NCBI GenBank assembly: GCA_050946195.1
Contig: JBMNUI010000008.1
Coordinates: forward strand, 1-49,652
Direction: 5' to 3'
Length of the DNA: 49,652 bases
Source: UMGS1002 sp050946195
GTDB lineage: Bacteria; Bacillota; Clostridia; Oscillospirales; CAG-272
Shown here: positions 23,881 to 32,471 of the stretch, in pieces
Numbering within the stretch: position 1 is the first letter of the stretch
Layout: every line of letters begins with the position of its first letter
Notes under the pieces: generated by a model
Told to the model about the DNA's origin: nothing
Databases searched by the model: none
The model's input: only the letters and a program-made list of their open reading frames with translations
Program-made: the position numbers and the translations under genes

Positions 23881-25227
23881 TTACTGATACCTGTCAAAGC
23901 GATCCCTGATGTTGCCATACAACTTCTTTACCCACGCACTGAACTCGTCCGGGACTTTCTTAAGCTGTTCCGCAACCCCTTCACTGACAAGCCGGGCGCG
24001 GACCAGTGCCTTATATGTGCTGCCTACCATGTCAATCATCCGGTCATACTTGACACGCGGATGCTGAATTTTCCCGGCTTTGTGGTTCTCAAGCACCTGT
24101 TGGTATCTGGCAACCGCGCGCGCCACGCTATCTTCCCATGAAATATAAAGGTCCTCGGCCGCCCGCTCTCCGAGCTGCCTGATTTTCTCCCTGTCGGCAC
24201 ACAGCGCGGCAAGCGCGCGGGCCATATCTTCTGCACTCTCGGAAATCAAAACTCCGTTATATCCGTCAACCACCCCTTCGGCCGCGCTGCTATCTCTTAT
24301 CAGCACGCTTGGGGTGCGGCAGGCGGCCGCCTCCTTTACCACCAGCGGGTTGTTGTCAAATACCGACGGCAGAAGAAAGAGGTCGGCGCGTGAATAATAG
24401 GCCTTGAGCTTCGCGCGGTCATAGATGGCACCCGTGAAAATACACTCGTTAAAGACTCCCTTTTCCTTGGCGTAATTCTTGACATCCTCAAGGTCGTCGC
24501 CCTTGCCGACGACAATCATACGAAAGCTCTGCCCCGTGTCCTTCAGCCCGCGCAGGCCGTCGAGTATAATCCGCAGCCCCTTGTACCATATTACCCGGCC
24601 GACGAACAAAAACACCGGGACACCCTCGGGGATGCCGTGCTCGCGGTTTATTCTGTCGATGATTTGGGGGTCGGCGGGCGACTTGTCGATATCTACCCCG
24701 TTGGGCATGACAATATAATCGCCCCTGTATCCCAGACTCCGCAGATTTTCACCCGCCCCGCGGTTGACCACCCAGACCTCGTCGGCCGCCTCGATACTGC
24801 GGACCACCTCTCGTATGGCCGGTTCGTGGATGAATTTCAGCTTTATTGCGCGCTTGATGTCGGTATCGAATTTAGTGTGATAGGTAAAGATAAGCGGCGC
24901 TCCTGTAATCGAGCGGAGTTCGCGGCAGAGGAAATTCGAGGCCATCGGGCAGTGGCTGTGTATTATATCAGGCTTGAATGCCTCAAGCCTTCGCATGGCG
25001 CTGTGCGAAAACGGGTACCCCGCGCGGTAGCCCACCATCTTTGTGGTATTGAAGCTGGCGTATCTCACCACCTCAAAGGGGTAGTTGTCCCTGACCCCGG
25101 GGTACCTCGGGGTCGCCACAATGGCGCTCCCGTACTTCTGCTCTATTATGGCGGCATAATTGACCACCGTGTTGCTGACACCGTCGAGCAGGGGGGGAAA
25201 GGAATCATTGGCCAGGCATACCTTCAT
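23881..25227 (-). CDS. Glycosyltransferase family 4 (glycolipid type)
   Basis: The 448-residue protein has two Rossmann domains of a GT-B enzyme: the N-terminal NDSFPPLLDGVSNTV acceptor-side motif and IHSHCP, and the C-terminal VGRVIWYKGL donor site with LPSVFDNNPLVVKEAAA. The usual E-x7-E pair reads D-x7-E here, a variation seen in this subfamily. It most resembles enzymes that glycosylate diacylglycerol or phosphatidylinositol in Gram-positive membranes, using a nucleotide sugar. A basic C-terminal helix (VKKLYGNIRDRFDRYQ) may attach it to the membrane. It starts 14 bases after the GNAT-like gene, so the two form an operon. Confidence 0.88.
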   Translation of the reverse strand: MKVCLANDSFPPLLDGVSNTVVNYAAIIEQKYGSAIVATPRYPGVRDNYPFEVVRYASFNTTKMVGYRAGYPFSHSAMRRLEAFKPDIIHSHCPMASNFLCRELRSITGAPLIFTYHTKFDTDIKRAIKLKFIHEPAIREVVRSIEAADEVWVVNRGAGENLRSLGYRGDYIVMPNGVDIDKSPADPQIIDRINREHGIPEGVPVFLFVGRVIWYKGLRIILDGLRGLKDTGQSFRMIVVGKGDDLEDVKNYAKEKGVFNECIFTGAIYDRAKLKAYYSRADLFLLPSVFDNNPLVVKEAAACRTPSVLIRDSSAAEGVVDGYNGVLISESAEDMARALAALCADREKIRQLGERAAEDLYISWEDSVARAVARYQQVLENHKAGKIQHPRVKYDRMIDMVGSTYKALVRARLVSEGVAEQLKKVPDEFSAWVKKLYGNIRDRFDRYQ

Positions 25228-25241
25228 TTTTTAACCATCCT

Positions 25242-26411
25242 TTATTGAGTTGACGGTTCATTCTGCCCATCAATGGGTTGGGGTTCGATATTCTTTTTAA
25301 AGCACCTTCTGCGCTTATGCTGAATCGATTTGAAGTACTTCCACTGTGCCTGAATCGGCATATTGTTCTCGAGCATCGGCCCGGTTTCAGCATACTTTAT
25401 GCCCATCTCCCGGACTCCTTTGAGCACATGGTCGATTATAATTGCGTTGACCCCGGTGCCGCACAGCCTGGGATGAACCGCGATAAGAAAGAGGTCCATG
25501 GTGTCGTTTTTGTGCAGCGCCCGAAGGACGTAAATCCAGCCCAGCGGGAAGAGCCGGCCGCGGGTTTGTTTGAGCGCGTCCCCCATCGACGGCGCGGCAA
25601 TTCCGAAAGCGACCATTTCATTGTTTTCATCCATAATAAAGCATGTCAGCTTGGGATTAATCAGCGGGCCGAACTTTCGGGCGTATCTTTTTATCTGACG
25701 CTCGGAAAGCTCAACCGTGCCGTACAGCGGAGCATATGCGATATTTAAAAGTCTGAAAACCTGCATTACATATTTCCCGTACTGGCTCTGCCGCCTGATG
25801 TCGGCGATATGTAGGTTCAGTTTTTTCAATACATAATCCGCCGTTTTTGATATAATCTCAACGTTTTTTTCATTTTCGGGCGCCTCGATGCGCCGTTCTA
25901 TCCAGTCGACGTCCTTAACATATCCGAGCCGGGTAAGATGCTCGATGTAATAAGGGTGATTATAATAGGTGATAAACATGCTCTTGTGCTCGAAGCCCTC
26001 GACCAGCATCCCCTCCCGGTCCAAGTCGCAGAATCCGAGCGGTCCGTGTACCTCCTCGATGCACCCCTTCTCGCGGGCATAATTCTCGACGGCTGCAAAG
26101 AGCGCTTCGGACACCTCGTAATCGTCGATGAAGTCAACCTGAGAGAAGCGCATACGCTTGGTCTGCCACTTTTCATTGGCGCGGTGGTTCAGTATGGCCG
26201 CAATCCTTCCCACAATTTCATTACCCCTGTAGGCAAGGAAGCATTTGGCCTCGCAGTACTCAAAAGCAGGGTTTTTCTTCGGGTTCCAGTCCGCCAGATC
26301 GTCTGCAAAAAGCGGCGGGATGTATTGCTCGCAGTCGGCATAAAGCTTGTTCGGAAAATCCACGAATTTTTTCAGTTCCTTTTTGGTCCTTACCTCTTTT
26401 ACTTCTACCAT
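25242..26411 (-). CDS. GNAT-fold acyltransferase-like protein
   Basis: The 389-residue protein resembles a conserved family annotated as GNAT-like or hypothetical and usually found near lipid or cell-envelope genes. The N-terminal half holds a strand-helix pattern with FLAYRGNEIVGRIAAILN and the motif EVHGPLGFCDLDREGMLVEGFEHKSMFITYYNHPYY, which is characteristic of the family; the second half contains LFLIAVHPRLCGTGVNAIIIDHV, close to the acetyl-CoA-binding loop of GNAT enzymes (here shown as two pieces of one domain). The substrate is unknown. The start ATG lies at the end of a likely leader with a TATAAT at 26486-26491. The glycosyltransferase gene downstream suggests a joint role in membrane glycolipid modification (inference). 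Confidence 0.75.
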   Translation of the reverse strand: MVEVKEVRTKKELKKFVDFPNKLYADCEQYIPPLFADDLADWNPKKNPAFEYCEAKCFLAYRGNEIVGRIAAILNHRANEKWQTKRMRFSQVDFIDDYEVSEALFAAVENYAREKGCIEEVHGPLGFCDLDREGMLVEGFEHKSMFITYYNHPYYIEHLTRLGYVKDVDWIERRIEAPENEKNVEIISKTADYVLKKLNLHIADIRRQSQYGKYVMQVFRLLNIAYAPLYGTVELSERQIKRYARKFGPLINPKLTCFIMDENNEMVAFGIAAPSMGDALKQTRGRLFPLGWIYVLRALHKNDTMDLFLIAVHPRLCGTGVNAIIIDHVLKGVREMGIKYAETGPMLENNMPIQAQWKYFKSIQHKRRRCFKKNIEPQPIDGQNEPSTQ

Positions 26412-26588
26412 TGCAAACCTCGATGTTGTTTTAATTCATTTCCATCCGCGCAATGTCGGGGCTCCGAAGCCAGCTGTTTGAGCATATTATACCATATAAT
26501 CTCGCCCGCGTCATCAATATTTTTATTTTAACCACAAAATAAAGTCTTGCCGGCCGGGTTTTGCTATGCAGAAATCGACAAATAAATA
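26412..26588. other. Intergenic region, little seen
   Basis: The only recognisable element is a minus-strand TATAAT at 26486-26491 that may be the -10 box of the GNAT-GT4 operon; its best -35 candidate (TTGATG) is 20 bases away, longer than usual. No gene is seen. Confidence 0.4.
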
Positions 26589-26617
26589 TTGTAATTTTAT
26601 TCAGAGTATGATACAAT
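26589..26617 (+). promoter_or_regulatory. Probable promoter of MBL lipoprotein gene
   Basis: TTGTAA-N17-TACAAT on the plus strand, about 180 bases upstream of the start codon. The leader carries a perfect 12-bp palindrome CGGAACGTTCCG at 26771-26782 directly before the ribosome site. Confidence 0.55.
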
Positions 26618-26799
26618 GAACAGGACCGGGGGCTCTTCGTAATAAATGCTCTTTTCCGGCATATAATGCCACTTGATTTCTCCGTCACAAATCACAAAAA
26701 ACCAACCAGTTTACTTCTCGGGACAATAATAAGCCGTCGGATTTTTGCGAAAATCTTCAGGCTACGTTTGCGGAACGTTCCGAGAACCCGGAGGATACC

Positions 26800-28608
26800 A
26801 TGAAAAAATATCTCTTGCTCCTGCTTTTAGTCCTGCTCATCATCTGCTCAGGTTGCGAGACCGGCAATCCCGTAGATGCCCCGGGCAACACATCGGATAC
26901 TACTGCTATCGACACTACTATCGACACGACCGACATCCCGGCAAAGGACGTCCTCATTTTTTTGGGGGGCGAAATACATGTCAAGCTTATCCGCCCCAAT
27001 CAAAGCACCGAAACCGAGGCCTTTCAGTACAAAGCCATGCGCGACGGGCTGGAGTCTCTCTCGGGAGGCAGCCTCACTGTCGACACCGACGCACAGTACA
27101 AAGGGCATACATACGACGCCACACTTCCAGAAATACTGCTGGGGAAGGTATCATACCCCGAGTGTCAGGAGCTGCTCTCGCAGCTGGCCTACAACGAATA
27201 CGGCTTCGGAGTGGTCGGGAACAAGGTGGTTATCACGGCATGGACCGACGAAGCACTTCCCTCGGCGGTACTTGCCTTCCTTAATTATGCCGAAGAACAC
27301 ACCGTCAACCGAACTCTGACCATTCCGGCCGGATACAGCCAGATAAAGACCAGTAAAGTCTCCATGCTACAGCCGCTTGCCGGGATTCCTGTCTTTCCGG
27401 GCGGAGTGGTTGAGGCAATTTCAGACTGTGCCGACGGATTCACACAGGTGACCATATCAGAAACAGACGCAACAATGCTTGACGAATACTGCACCCTGCT
27501 TGACAACAACGGTTACAGCTTTTACAGCGAAAACAATATGGCCGACGTACGGTTTATCACATATACGAAAGACGAAAAGGCCGTCTATGCCTATTATGTT
27601 CCCCATTCAAAGAGCACGCAGATTATTGCGTTCTCGGGCGCGCTGCTGCCGCCCAAAGACAGGCCGGCCTATACCAAAGTACGCGAATGCAGCATCACGC
27701 TTTTCGGGCTTGAGGTAGGCGGAAATGCGGGCGGGCTGGGATTTATGATGCAGCTTGAGGACGGCAGCTTTGTCATTGTCGACGGCGGCCACAACACCGT
27801 CGCCGAATCCTCGCAGATTTACCAGAAAATGACCGAGCTGGCGCCCGACTCGTCGAATATTCTTATCCGCGCGTGGGTTATAACTCACGCCCACGGCGAC
27901 CATTACGGCGCCTTCGTCAGGTTTGCTTCTACTTACAGCACATCCAAAAAAATAAAAATAGAGAGCTTTATTTTCAATTTCTGCGATACACAGAAGCAAA
28001 CACAATATATGAGCGACGGCACATCAAGCTGTGCCAAGGTACGCAGCACAATTAGTACTTACTATCCTGATGCCGCCGTCTATAAATGTCTTACCGGGCA
28101 GGTATTTCATTTTCCGGGCGCCGACATGGAGATACTCAACTGCATGTCGGACTTCATCCCGAAGGTCATCGGCCTTGAGGGAATGCCCGACGCCGACCTT
28201 ACAAAAGCCGACGGGAATATACAGTCGATAGTCGTCCGCTTTATTACCACCGCCGAGAAATCCCAGTCGGTAATGGTCACCGGAGATGTTTCAAAGGTCA
28301 GTGTCGACGAGATGTGCGCAAGATTCGGCGACTACCTCAAGAGCGATATCATGACGGTTCCGCACCACGGCTGGAACGAAAACCGCTACCGCGCCCGAAA
28401 CGGGACAATTCAGTTTTATACTCTGGTCGACCCCTCGATTGTGCTGTGGCCCGACGGCGTCGCCGCGCAGGCCAAAAAGCTACAATGGGACGGCGTTCCC
28501 GGCTCGAACTGGGAGGCAAATTACTATTTGCTAAATTCGCTTAATGTGAAGCAGTGCATTGTCGCCGGAAGCACGACGGTTACATTGACATTGCCGTATT
28601 ATAAATAA
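26800..28608 (+). CDS. Metallo-beta-lactamase-fold lipoprotein
   Basis: A 602-residue surface lipoprotein (lipobox IICSGC). Residues 25-290 form an N-terminal region without a family I recognise. Residues from about 300 hold a metallo-beta-lactamase fold: FVIVDGGHNT, the metal motif THAHGDH near residue 361, MVTGDVS and TVPHHGWNEN. The metal-binding set is complete, so a hydrolase, for example an RNA-, phosphonate- or lipid-directed one, is expected; the closest general resemblance is to ComEC-type MBL domains. The start follows GGAGGATACC. It is a single-gene unit ending at a clear terminator, with no partner genes to suggest a substrate. Confidence 0.85.
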   Translation: MKKYLLLLLLVLLIICSGCETGNPVDAPGNTSDTTAIDTTIDTTDIPAKDVLIFLGGEIHVKLIRPNQSTETEAFQYKAMRDGLESLSGGSLTVDTDAQYKGHTYDATLPEILLGKVSYPECQELLSQLAYNEYGFGVVGNKVVITAWTDEALPSAVLAFLNYAEEHTVNRTLTIPAGYSQIKTSKVSMLQPLAGIPVFPGGVVEAISDCADGFTQVTISETDATMLDEYCTLLDNNGYSFYSENNMADVRFITYTKDEKAVYAYYVPHSKSTQIIAFSGALLPPKDRPAYTKVRECSITLFGLEVGGNAGGLGFMMQLEDGSFVIVDGGHNTVAESSQIYQKMTELAPDSSNILIRAWVITHAHGDHYGAFVRFASTYSTSKKIKIESFIFNFCDTQKQTQYMSDGTSSCAKVRSTISTYYPDAAVYKCLTGQVFHFPGADMEILNCMSDFIPKVIGLEGMPDADLTKADGNIQSIVVRFITTAEKSQSVMVTGDVSKVSVDEMCARFGDYLKSDIMTVPHHGWNENRYRARNGTIQFYTLVDPSIVLWPDGVAAQAKKLQWDGVPGSNWEANYYLLNSLNVKQCIVAGSTTVTLTLPYYK

Positions 28609-28615
28609 ATTTCGC

Positions 28616-28647
28616 GGGGGAATTTGAGAAAATTCCCCCGGTTTTTT
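28616..28647 (+). terminator. Terminator after MBL lipoprotein
   Basis: GGGGGAATTT pairs with AAATTCCCCC and is followed by GGTTTTTT. Confidence 0.93.
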
Positions 28648-28655
28648 AAAGGCAG

Positions 28656-28772
28656 CAAAGCGCGGGATGTGGGCCCGCGCTTGTTATATTAGCGATAAAG
28701 GTGTAAAAGTTTTGGGGGATTCTCAAGACTCTTTTTCAAAAGGGTCTTGAGCGGGGGTGCGGGGCAGGGTCT
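28656..28772 (+). repeat. Composite intergenic repeat, copy B
   Basis: Module 1 is the hairpin AAGCGCGGG/CCCGCGCTT at 28658-28682; after about 25 bases comes module 2, GTTTTGGGGGATT plus CTCAAGAC...GTCTTGAG at 28722-28751 around a TTTTTCAAAA loop; then a G-rich module 3 whose GC hairpin is degraded (GCGGGGCAGGG). Same order as copy C on the opposite strand. Confidence 0.8.
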
Positions 28773-28780
28773 CACTACAT

Positions 28781-29629
28781 TTATTTCTGCTTCTGGCGCG
28801 CGTCGAGGCGGTACTGGCGCGGAGTTTTTTTCATGTATTTTGTGAAGGTGTTATAGAACTGCGGTTTGCTCTTGTAGCCCACACGTTCGGAGACCTGCTC
28901 GGCGGAAAAGTCGGTTTCGACCAGCAGCCGCGCGGCAAGCTCAATGCGCTTTTTGGTAATATAATCCGAGAGGTTTTCGCCCATATGCTTTTTGAACATG
29001 CGTGAGAAATAGGCATAGTTGTAGCCGAAACGCGCGGCAAGCTCTTCCTGGGAGATGTTTTCGGTGAAGTGTTTGTCCACATATTCAAGGGTGACCGAAA
29101 GGATATAGGCCGGGTCGCGGTTGGCGAGCTCGCTGCGCGCCCGCTCCATGGCGCGGGAGAGGTATTGACAGATAAGGCTTACATAAAGGCGCAAAAATGC
29201 CCTGAAATCCCCGGCACGCCGCTCGTACTCGCGGGATGTGCAGCGCAGAATTGCGTCAAGCGTCTCGCGTTCGTCCTGACTTAACGTGACTGTGGGCTGG
29301 TATTCGCTGTCGGTATAGAAAATCCGGCGGAGTTCGTTTTCACCCTCGCCGTCCTTGCCGAAAAAGTCGGAGGTGAGGATTGTTTCGGTGTATCTAAGTT
29401 CCCCGAAGGGCTCCATTGCGTGGGGAACAGAGCGGTCTATGAAAAAAACACTGCCGGGTGCCATGTCATAGCTTTTCTGGTCGACTTGATGCAGGCCGTT
29501 GCCCTCATTGATGAATATGAGGGCGTAAAATGCGTGGGTGTGCACGTCTTCGCGGCGTGTCAGCACCCGCTCGAAGATGCCGAGCCCGTCTCCCTCGCGG
29601 ATAAATTCGGTGGCGTAATAGTTTATCAT
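28781..29629 (-). CDS. AraC-family transcriptional regulator
   Basis: The 282-residue protein has an N-terminal cupin sensor (EDVHTHAFYALIFINEGNG, APGSVFFIDRSVPHAM) for a small effector, often a sugar, and a C-terminal double helix-turn-helix: ENISQEELAARFGYNYAYFSRMFKKHMGENLSDY and a second HTH ending SERVGYKSKPQFYNTFTKYMKKTPRQYR. The latter is the canonical AraC signature. ATG at 29629 has AGAGGAAAAG upstream; in-frame codons further out lack a site. It diverges from the FAD oxidoreductase gene, which makes it the likely local regulator of that gene. It has its own promoter at 29673-29701. Confidence 0.92.
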   Translation of the reverse strand: MINYYATEFIREGDGLGIFERVLTRREDVHTHAFYALIFINEGNGLHQVDQKSYDMAPGSVFFIDRSVPHAMEPFGELRYTETILTSDFFGKDGEGENELRRIFYTDSEYQPTVTLSQDERETLDAILRCTSREYERRAGDFRAFLRLYVSLICQYLSRAMERARSELANRDPAYILSVTLEYVDKHFTENISQEELAARFGYNYAYFSRMFKKHMGENLSDYITKKRIELAARLLVETDFSAEQVSERVGYKSKPQFYNTFTKYMKKTPRQYRLDARQKQK

Positions 29630-29672
29630 CTTTTCCTCTTTAAATTTGATGCGGCGGAATCTCTTCTGGCTT

Positions 29673-29701
29673 ATTATGTCATAAAACAGTACGAATGTCA
29701 A
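29673..29701 (-). promoter_or_regulatory. Promoter of araC-like gene
   Basis: TTGACA-N17-CATAAT on the minus strand, about 45 bases upstream of the start. Confidence 0.82.
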
Positions 29702-29796
29702 GCGCCAGAGAGACAAAACAGTAATAATGCCTGTGCCAAAAGAGTGCAAAACAATTGATTTTTTGCCCGAGCGACGGCACAAAGCCGCTTTGTCGG

Positions 29797-29825
29797 TTGA
29801 CTTTGGGGCCGCGGGGTGGTATAAT
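29797..29825 (+). promoter_or_regulatory. Promoter of FAD oxidoreductase gene
   Basis: TTGACT-N17-TATAAT on the plus strand, 28 bases upstream of the ATG. The divergent araC promoter lies about 95 bases away, leaving room for shared operators. Confidence 0.88.
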
Positions 29826-29853
29826 TTGCTTGACTATTTGTCGGAACGGGTAC

Positions 29854-31179
29854 ATGATGGAGTCATTCTGCTACAAAAGGGAAATCCCGGTTTTGGGAGA
29901 ATACGATGTGATTGTCGCGGGCGGAGGTCCTGCCGGGCTTGCGGCTGCGGTATCGGCGGCGCGCGCGGGCGCGGGCACGCTTTTGGTGGAGCGCCACGGC
30001 GTGCTTGGCGGGAATCTCACGGTCGGACATGTCTGCCCGCTCTTGGGCTCGGTGTCCTCGGGCACGATGTTTGACGAAATCTCGGAGCTGCTGACCGGTG
30101 ACCGTCCCGACCAGCCGGTCATGGTCACTCGCAACGGGCGTGAGCTGCCGGTCGACCCCGAGGAGGCAAAAAGCAAGCTGACCCGGCTGGTAGCCTCAAG
30201 CGGCGCCGGGGTTATGCTGTGCACTACCGTGAGCGATGTCATAATGGAAGGGAACCGGGTCACAGGGCTTGTGCTCACCGGGCCGGGCGGGATGTTTGCG
30301 GTTTGCGGGCGTGTTATTGTCGACGCGACAGGCGACGGACAGGTGGCATATCTTGCCGGTGCCGAGTATTACTTCGGACGGGAAAGCGACGGCAGGGTAC
30401 AGCCGGTTACAATTGAGTTTGTGGTTTCAAATGTCGACGAAATCCGGGCGATTACGGCCTGGGGCGGCTCCGACCCGGTCAGGCTCCCCTCGGGGCAGGA
30501 ATACCGCGAGCTCTGCCGCGAAAAGCAGGCGGCAGGGGAGTTGCCCGAAAATGTGTCGATAGTCAGGCTCCACCGGACCTGCCGGTCAGGAGAGCGCGCG
30601 GTGAACGCCACTCAGCTAAATGGCGTCAACACACTTGACCCGCTTGAGCTCGGCCGGGCCGAGGCTGAGCTGCGGGAGCAGGTTTTGCGCTGTCTTGAAT
30701 TTCTCAGAAAATATGTCCCCGGATATGAGAGGTGCGAGCTGAGAAGCTCGGCGTATGTTCTCGGGGTGCGCGAGACCCGCCGGATAAAGGGGGACTACAC
30801 GATAACCGACGCCGACGTAGAGCAGGGCAGAAGGCAGCCCGACGTAGTGGTGCATGACGCATGGTTTCTCATTGATATACACAACCCGGCGGGAGCAGGG
30901 CAGGCCGAGGGGCACTCTCAGCCGGCAAAGCCCTATGACATACCCTACCGGGCCATGCTGCCGGCAGGTATTGAGGGGGTGCTCACCGCCGGCCGCTGTA
31001 TATCGGGAACCCACCGGGCGCATGCATCCTACCGGGTTATGGCAATCTGCATTGCAATGGGAGAGGCGGCGGGCGCCGCCGCGGCGCTGGCCGCCCGGCG
31101 CAATACCACACCGCGTACCCTTGGCGCTGAGGCGGTTCAGGAACTGCTTTTATCGAGAGGAATTGATTTGTTCAGCTGA
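29854..31179 (+). CDS. FAD-dependent oxidoreductase (FAD_oxidored family)
   Basis: The 441-residue protein has an N-terminal Rossmann dinucleotide fold (YDVIVAGGGPAGLAAAVSAARAG) with the acidic end LLVERHGVLGGN, a second FAD contact near VIVDATGDGQVAYLAGAEY and a C-terminal ADP-ribose-contact motif GVLTAGRCISGTHRAHASYRVM followed by AMGEAAGAAAALA. This is the layout of FAD_oxidored proteins, which oxidise or reduce organic substrates; many sit in sugar or polyol regulons. The substrate is not apparent here. Two adjacent ATGs fit (29854 and 29857). The AraC regulator transcribed in the other direction suggests substrate-inducible expression. Confidence 0.88.
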   Translation: MMESFCYKREIPVLGEYDVIVAGGGPAGLAAAVSAARAGAGTLLVERHGVLGGNLTVGHVCPLLGSVSSGTMFDEISELLTGDRPDQPVMVTRNGRELPVDPEEAKSKLTRLVASSGAGVMLCTTVSDVIMEGNRVTGLVLTGPGGMFAVCGRVIVDATGDGQVAYLAGAEYYFGRESDGRVQPVTIEFVVSNVDEIRAITAWGGSDPVRLPSGQEYRELCREKQAAGELPENVSIVRLHRTCRSGERAVNATQLNGVNTLDPLELGRAEAELREQVLRCLEFLRKYVPGYERCELRSSAYVLGVRETRRIKGDYTITDADVEQGRRQPDVVVHDAWFLIDIHNPAGAGQAEGHSQPAKPYDIPYRAMLPAGIEGVLTAGRCISGTHRAHASYRVMAICIAMGEAAGAAAALAARRNTTPRTLGAEAVQELLLSRGIDLFS

Positions 31180-31196
31180 TGTATATCACATATAAA
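31168..31196 (+). promoter_or_regulatory. Possible promoter of aminotransferase operon
   Basis: TTGTTC-N17-TATAAA overlaps the end of the FAD oxidoreductase gene and lies about 40 bases upstream of the aminotransferase start. It is weaker than the other promoters of the window; read-through from the oxidoreductase gene is an alternative. Confidence 0.4.
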
Positions 31197-31234
31197 GAAT
31201 AATGCACATAAAATTTTACGGAGCGTGTTAAAAT

Positions 31235-32446
31235 ATGACCTATAAATTTTCGGATAAAGTTGCAAACCTTGCGCCGAGCGCGATACGCGAAATATTCAAA
31301 TCCATGTCGGTCTCCGGCATGATTTCGCTTGCCGCCGGGAATCCGGCAGCCGAGTCCTTCCCGGTGGCCGAGCTTGCGCGGCTCTCGGCTGAAATATTCA
31401 AGACCGAAGCGACGGCGGCGCTGCAATACAGCATCACCGAGGGCTATCCGCCGCTTCGCGCGGCTGTTGAGGAGCGCATCCGTCAGAAATTCGGCATCGG
31501 GCGCTCAGAGAGCCGTGGAGACAAATTCACCGACCAGACCATAATCGTCTCGGGCGGGCAGCAGGGAATTGAGCTTGCGGTAAAGGTGCTCTGCAATGAG
31601 GGTGACGTGGTGATCTGCGAAAACCCGACTTTCATCGGCGGGCTGAACGCCATCCGCTCGCTGGGGGCGGTACCTGTCGGTGTACCTCTGCTCGGCGACG
31701 GGCTTGACACCGACGCGCTCGAGGAGAAAATAAAAAACAACCCGTGCGCCCGCATGATATACCTCATTCCCACATTCCACAACCCGACCGGGATTACCAC
31801 CTCACTTGAGAAGCGTATAAAAATCTATGAGATTGCCAAGAAATATGGTATAATAATATTTGAGGACAATCCCTACGGTGAGCTGCGCTTCGCGGGCACC
31901 GAGGTCCCGACTATGAAGGCGCTCGACACCGAGGGGCTTGTTATCTACTGCTCCTCCTTCTCAAAAATTTTGTCGGCGGGGATGAGGGTGGGATGTGTCA
32001 CCGCCCCCGAGCAGATAGTGCAGAAAATGGTGGTCGCAAAGCAGTCGGAGGATGTCCACACGAATATATTCTTCCAGATGCTCTGCCACAGATTTATGAT
32101 CGAGTGCGACCTTGAGGCACATATTGAAAAAATCCGCGGAATATACCGCCACAAATGCGGCCTTATGCTCTCGGTGCTCGAGAAACACCTGCCTGCATCT
32201 GTTGAATTTACGCGCCCCGAGGGAGGGCTCTTTGTCTGGTGCACGCTGCCCGAGGGCGCCGATATGCCGGGGTTCGTGCGGCATGCGCTGTCAAAAAAGG
32301 TGGCGGTGGTCCCCGGCACAACCTTCAACTGCGATGTGAATGCACCGTCAAGGTCTTTCAGGCTGAACTATTCCACGCCCTCGGACGAGCAGATAATCGA
32401 GGGCACAAAGCGCCTCGGAGAGACGGCAAAGGAGTTTTTGAAATGA
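31235..32446 (+). CDS. PLP-dependent aminotransferase, class I/II
   Basis: A 403-residue fold-type I aminotransferase. Landmarks are the N-terminal ISLAAGNPAAESFPVAEL, the nucleotide-like ILSGGQ pattern at IIVSGGQQGIELAV, PTFHNPTGITTS (substrate carboxylate site), FEDNPYGELRF (PLP Asp), the PLP Lys in CSSFSKILSAGMRVG and C-terminal FRLNYSTPSDEQI with the Arg that binds the alpha-carboxylate. It resembles 2-aminoadipate/aromatic (ARO8/LysN-like) aminotransferases, not a MocR regulator, since there is no HTH domain. The amino donor is unknown. YitT and trpS follow within 25 and 20 bases, so the three are probably co-transcribed. Confidence 0.9.
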   Translation: MTYKFSDKVANLAPSAIREIFKSMSVSGMISLAAGNPAAESFPVAELARLSAEIFKTEATAALQYSITEGYPPLRAAVEERIRQKFGIGRSESRGDKFTDQTIIVSGGQQGIELAVKVLCNEGDVVICENPTFIGGLNAIRSLGAVPVGVPLLGDGLDTDALEEKIKNNPCARMIYLIPTFHNPTGITTSLEKRIKIYEIAKKYGIIIFEDNPYGELRFAGTEVPTMKALDTEGLVIYCSSFSKILSAGMRVGCVTAPEQIVQKMVVAKQSEDVHTNIFFQMLCHRFMIECDLEAHIEKIRGIYRHKCGLMLSVLEKHLPASVEFTRPEGGLFVWCTLPEGADMPGFVRHALSKKVAVVPGTTFNCDVNAPSRSFRLNYSTPSDEQIIEGTKRLGETAKEFLK

Positions 32447-32471
32447 CCGAACCCGTCAGAGGCGCGGTACG

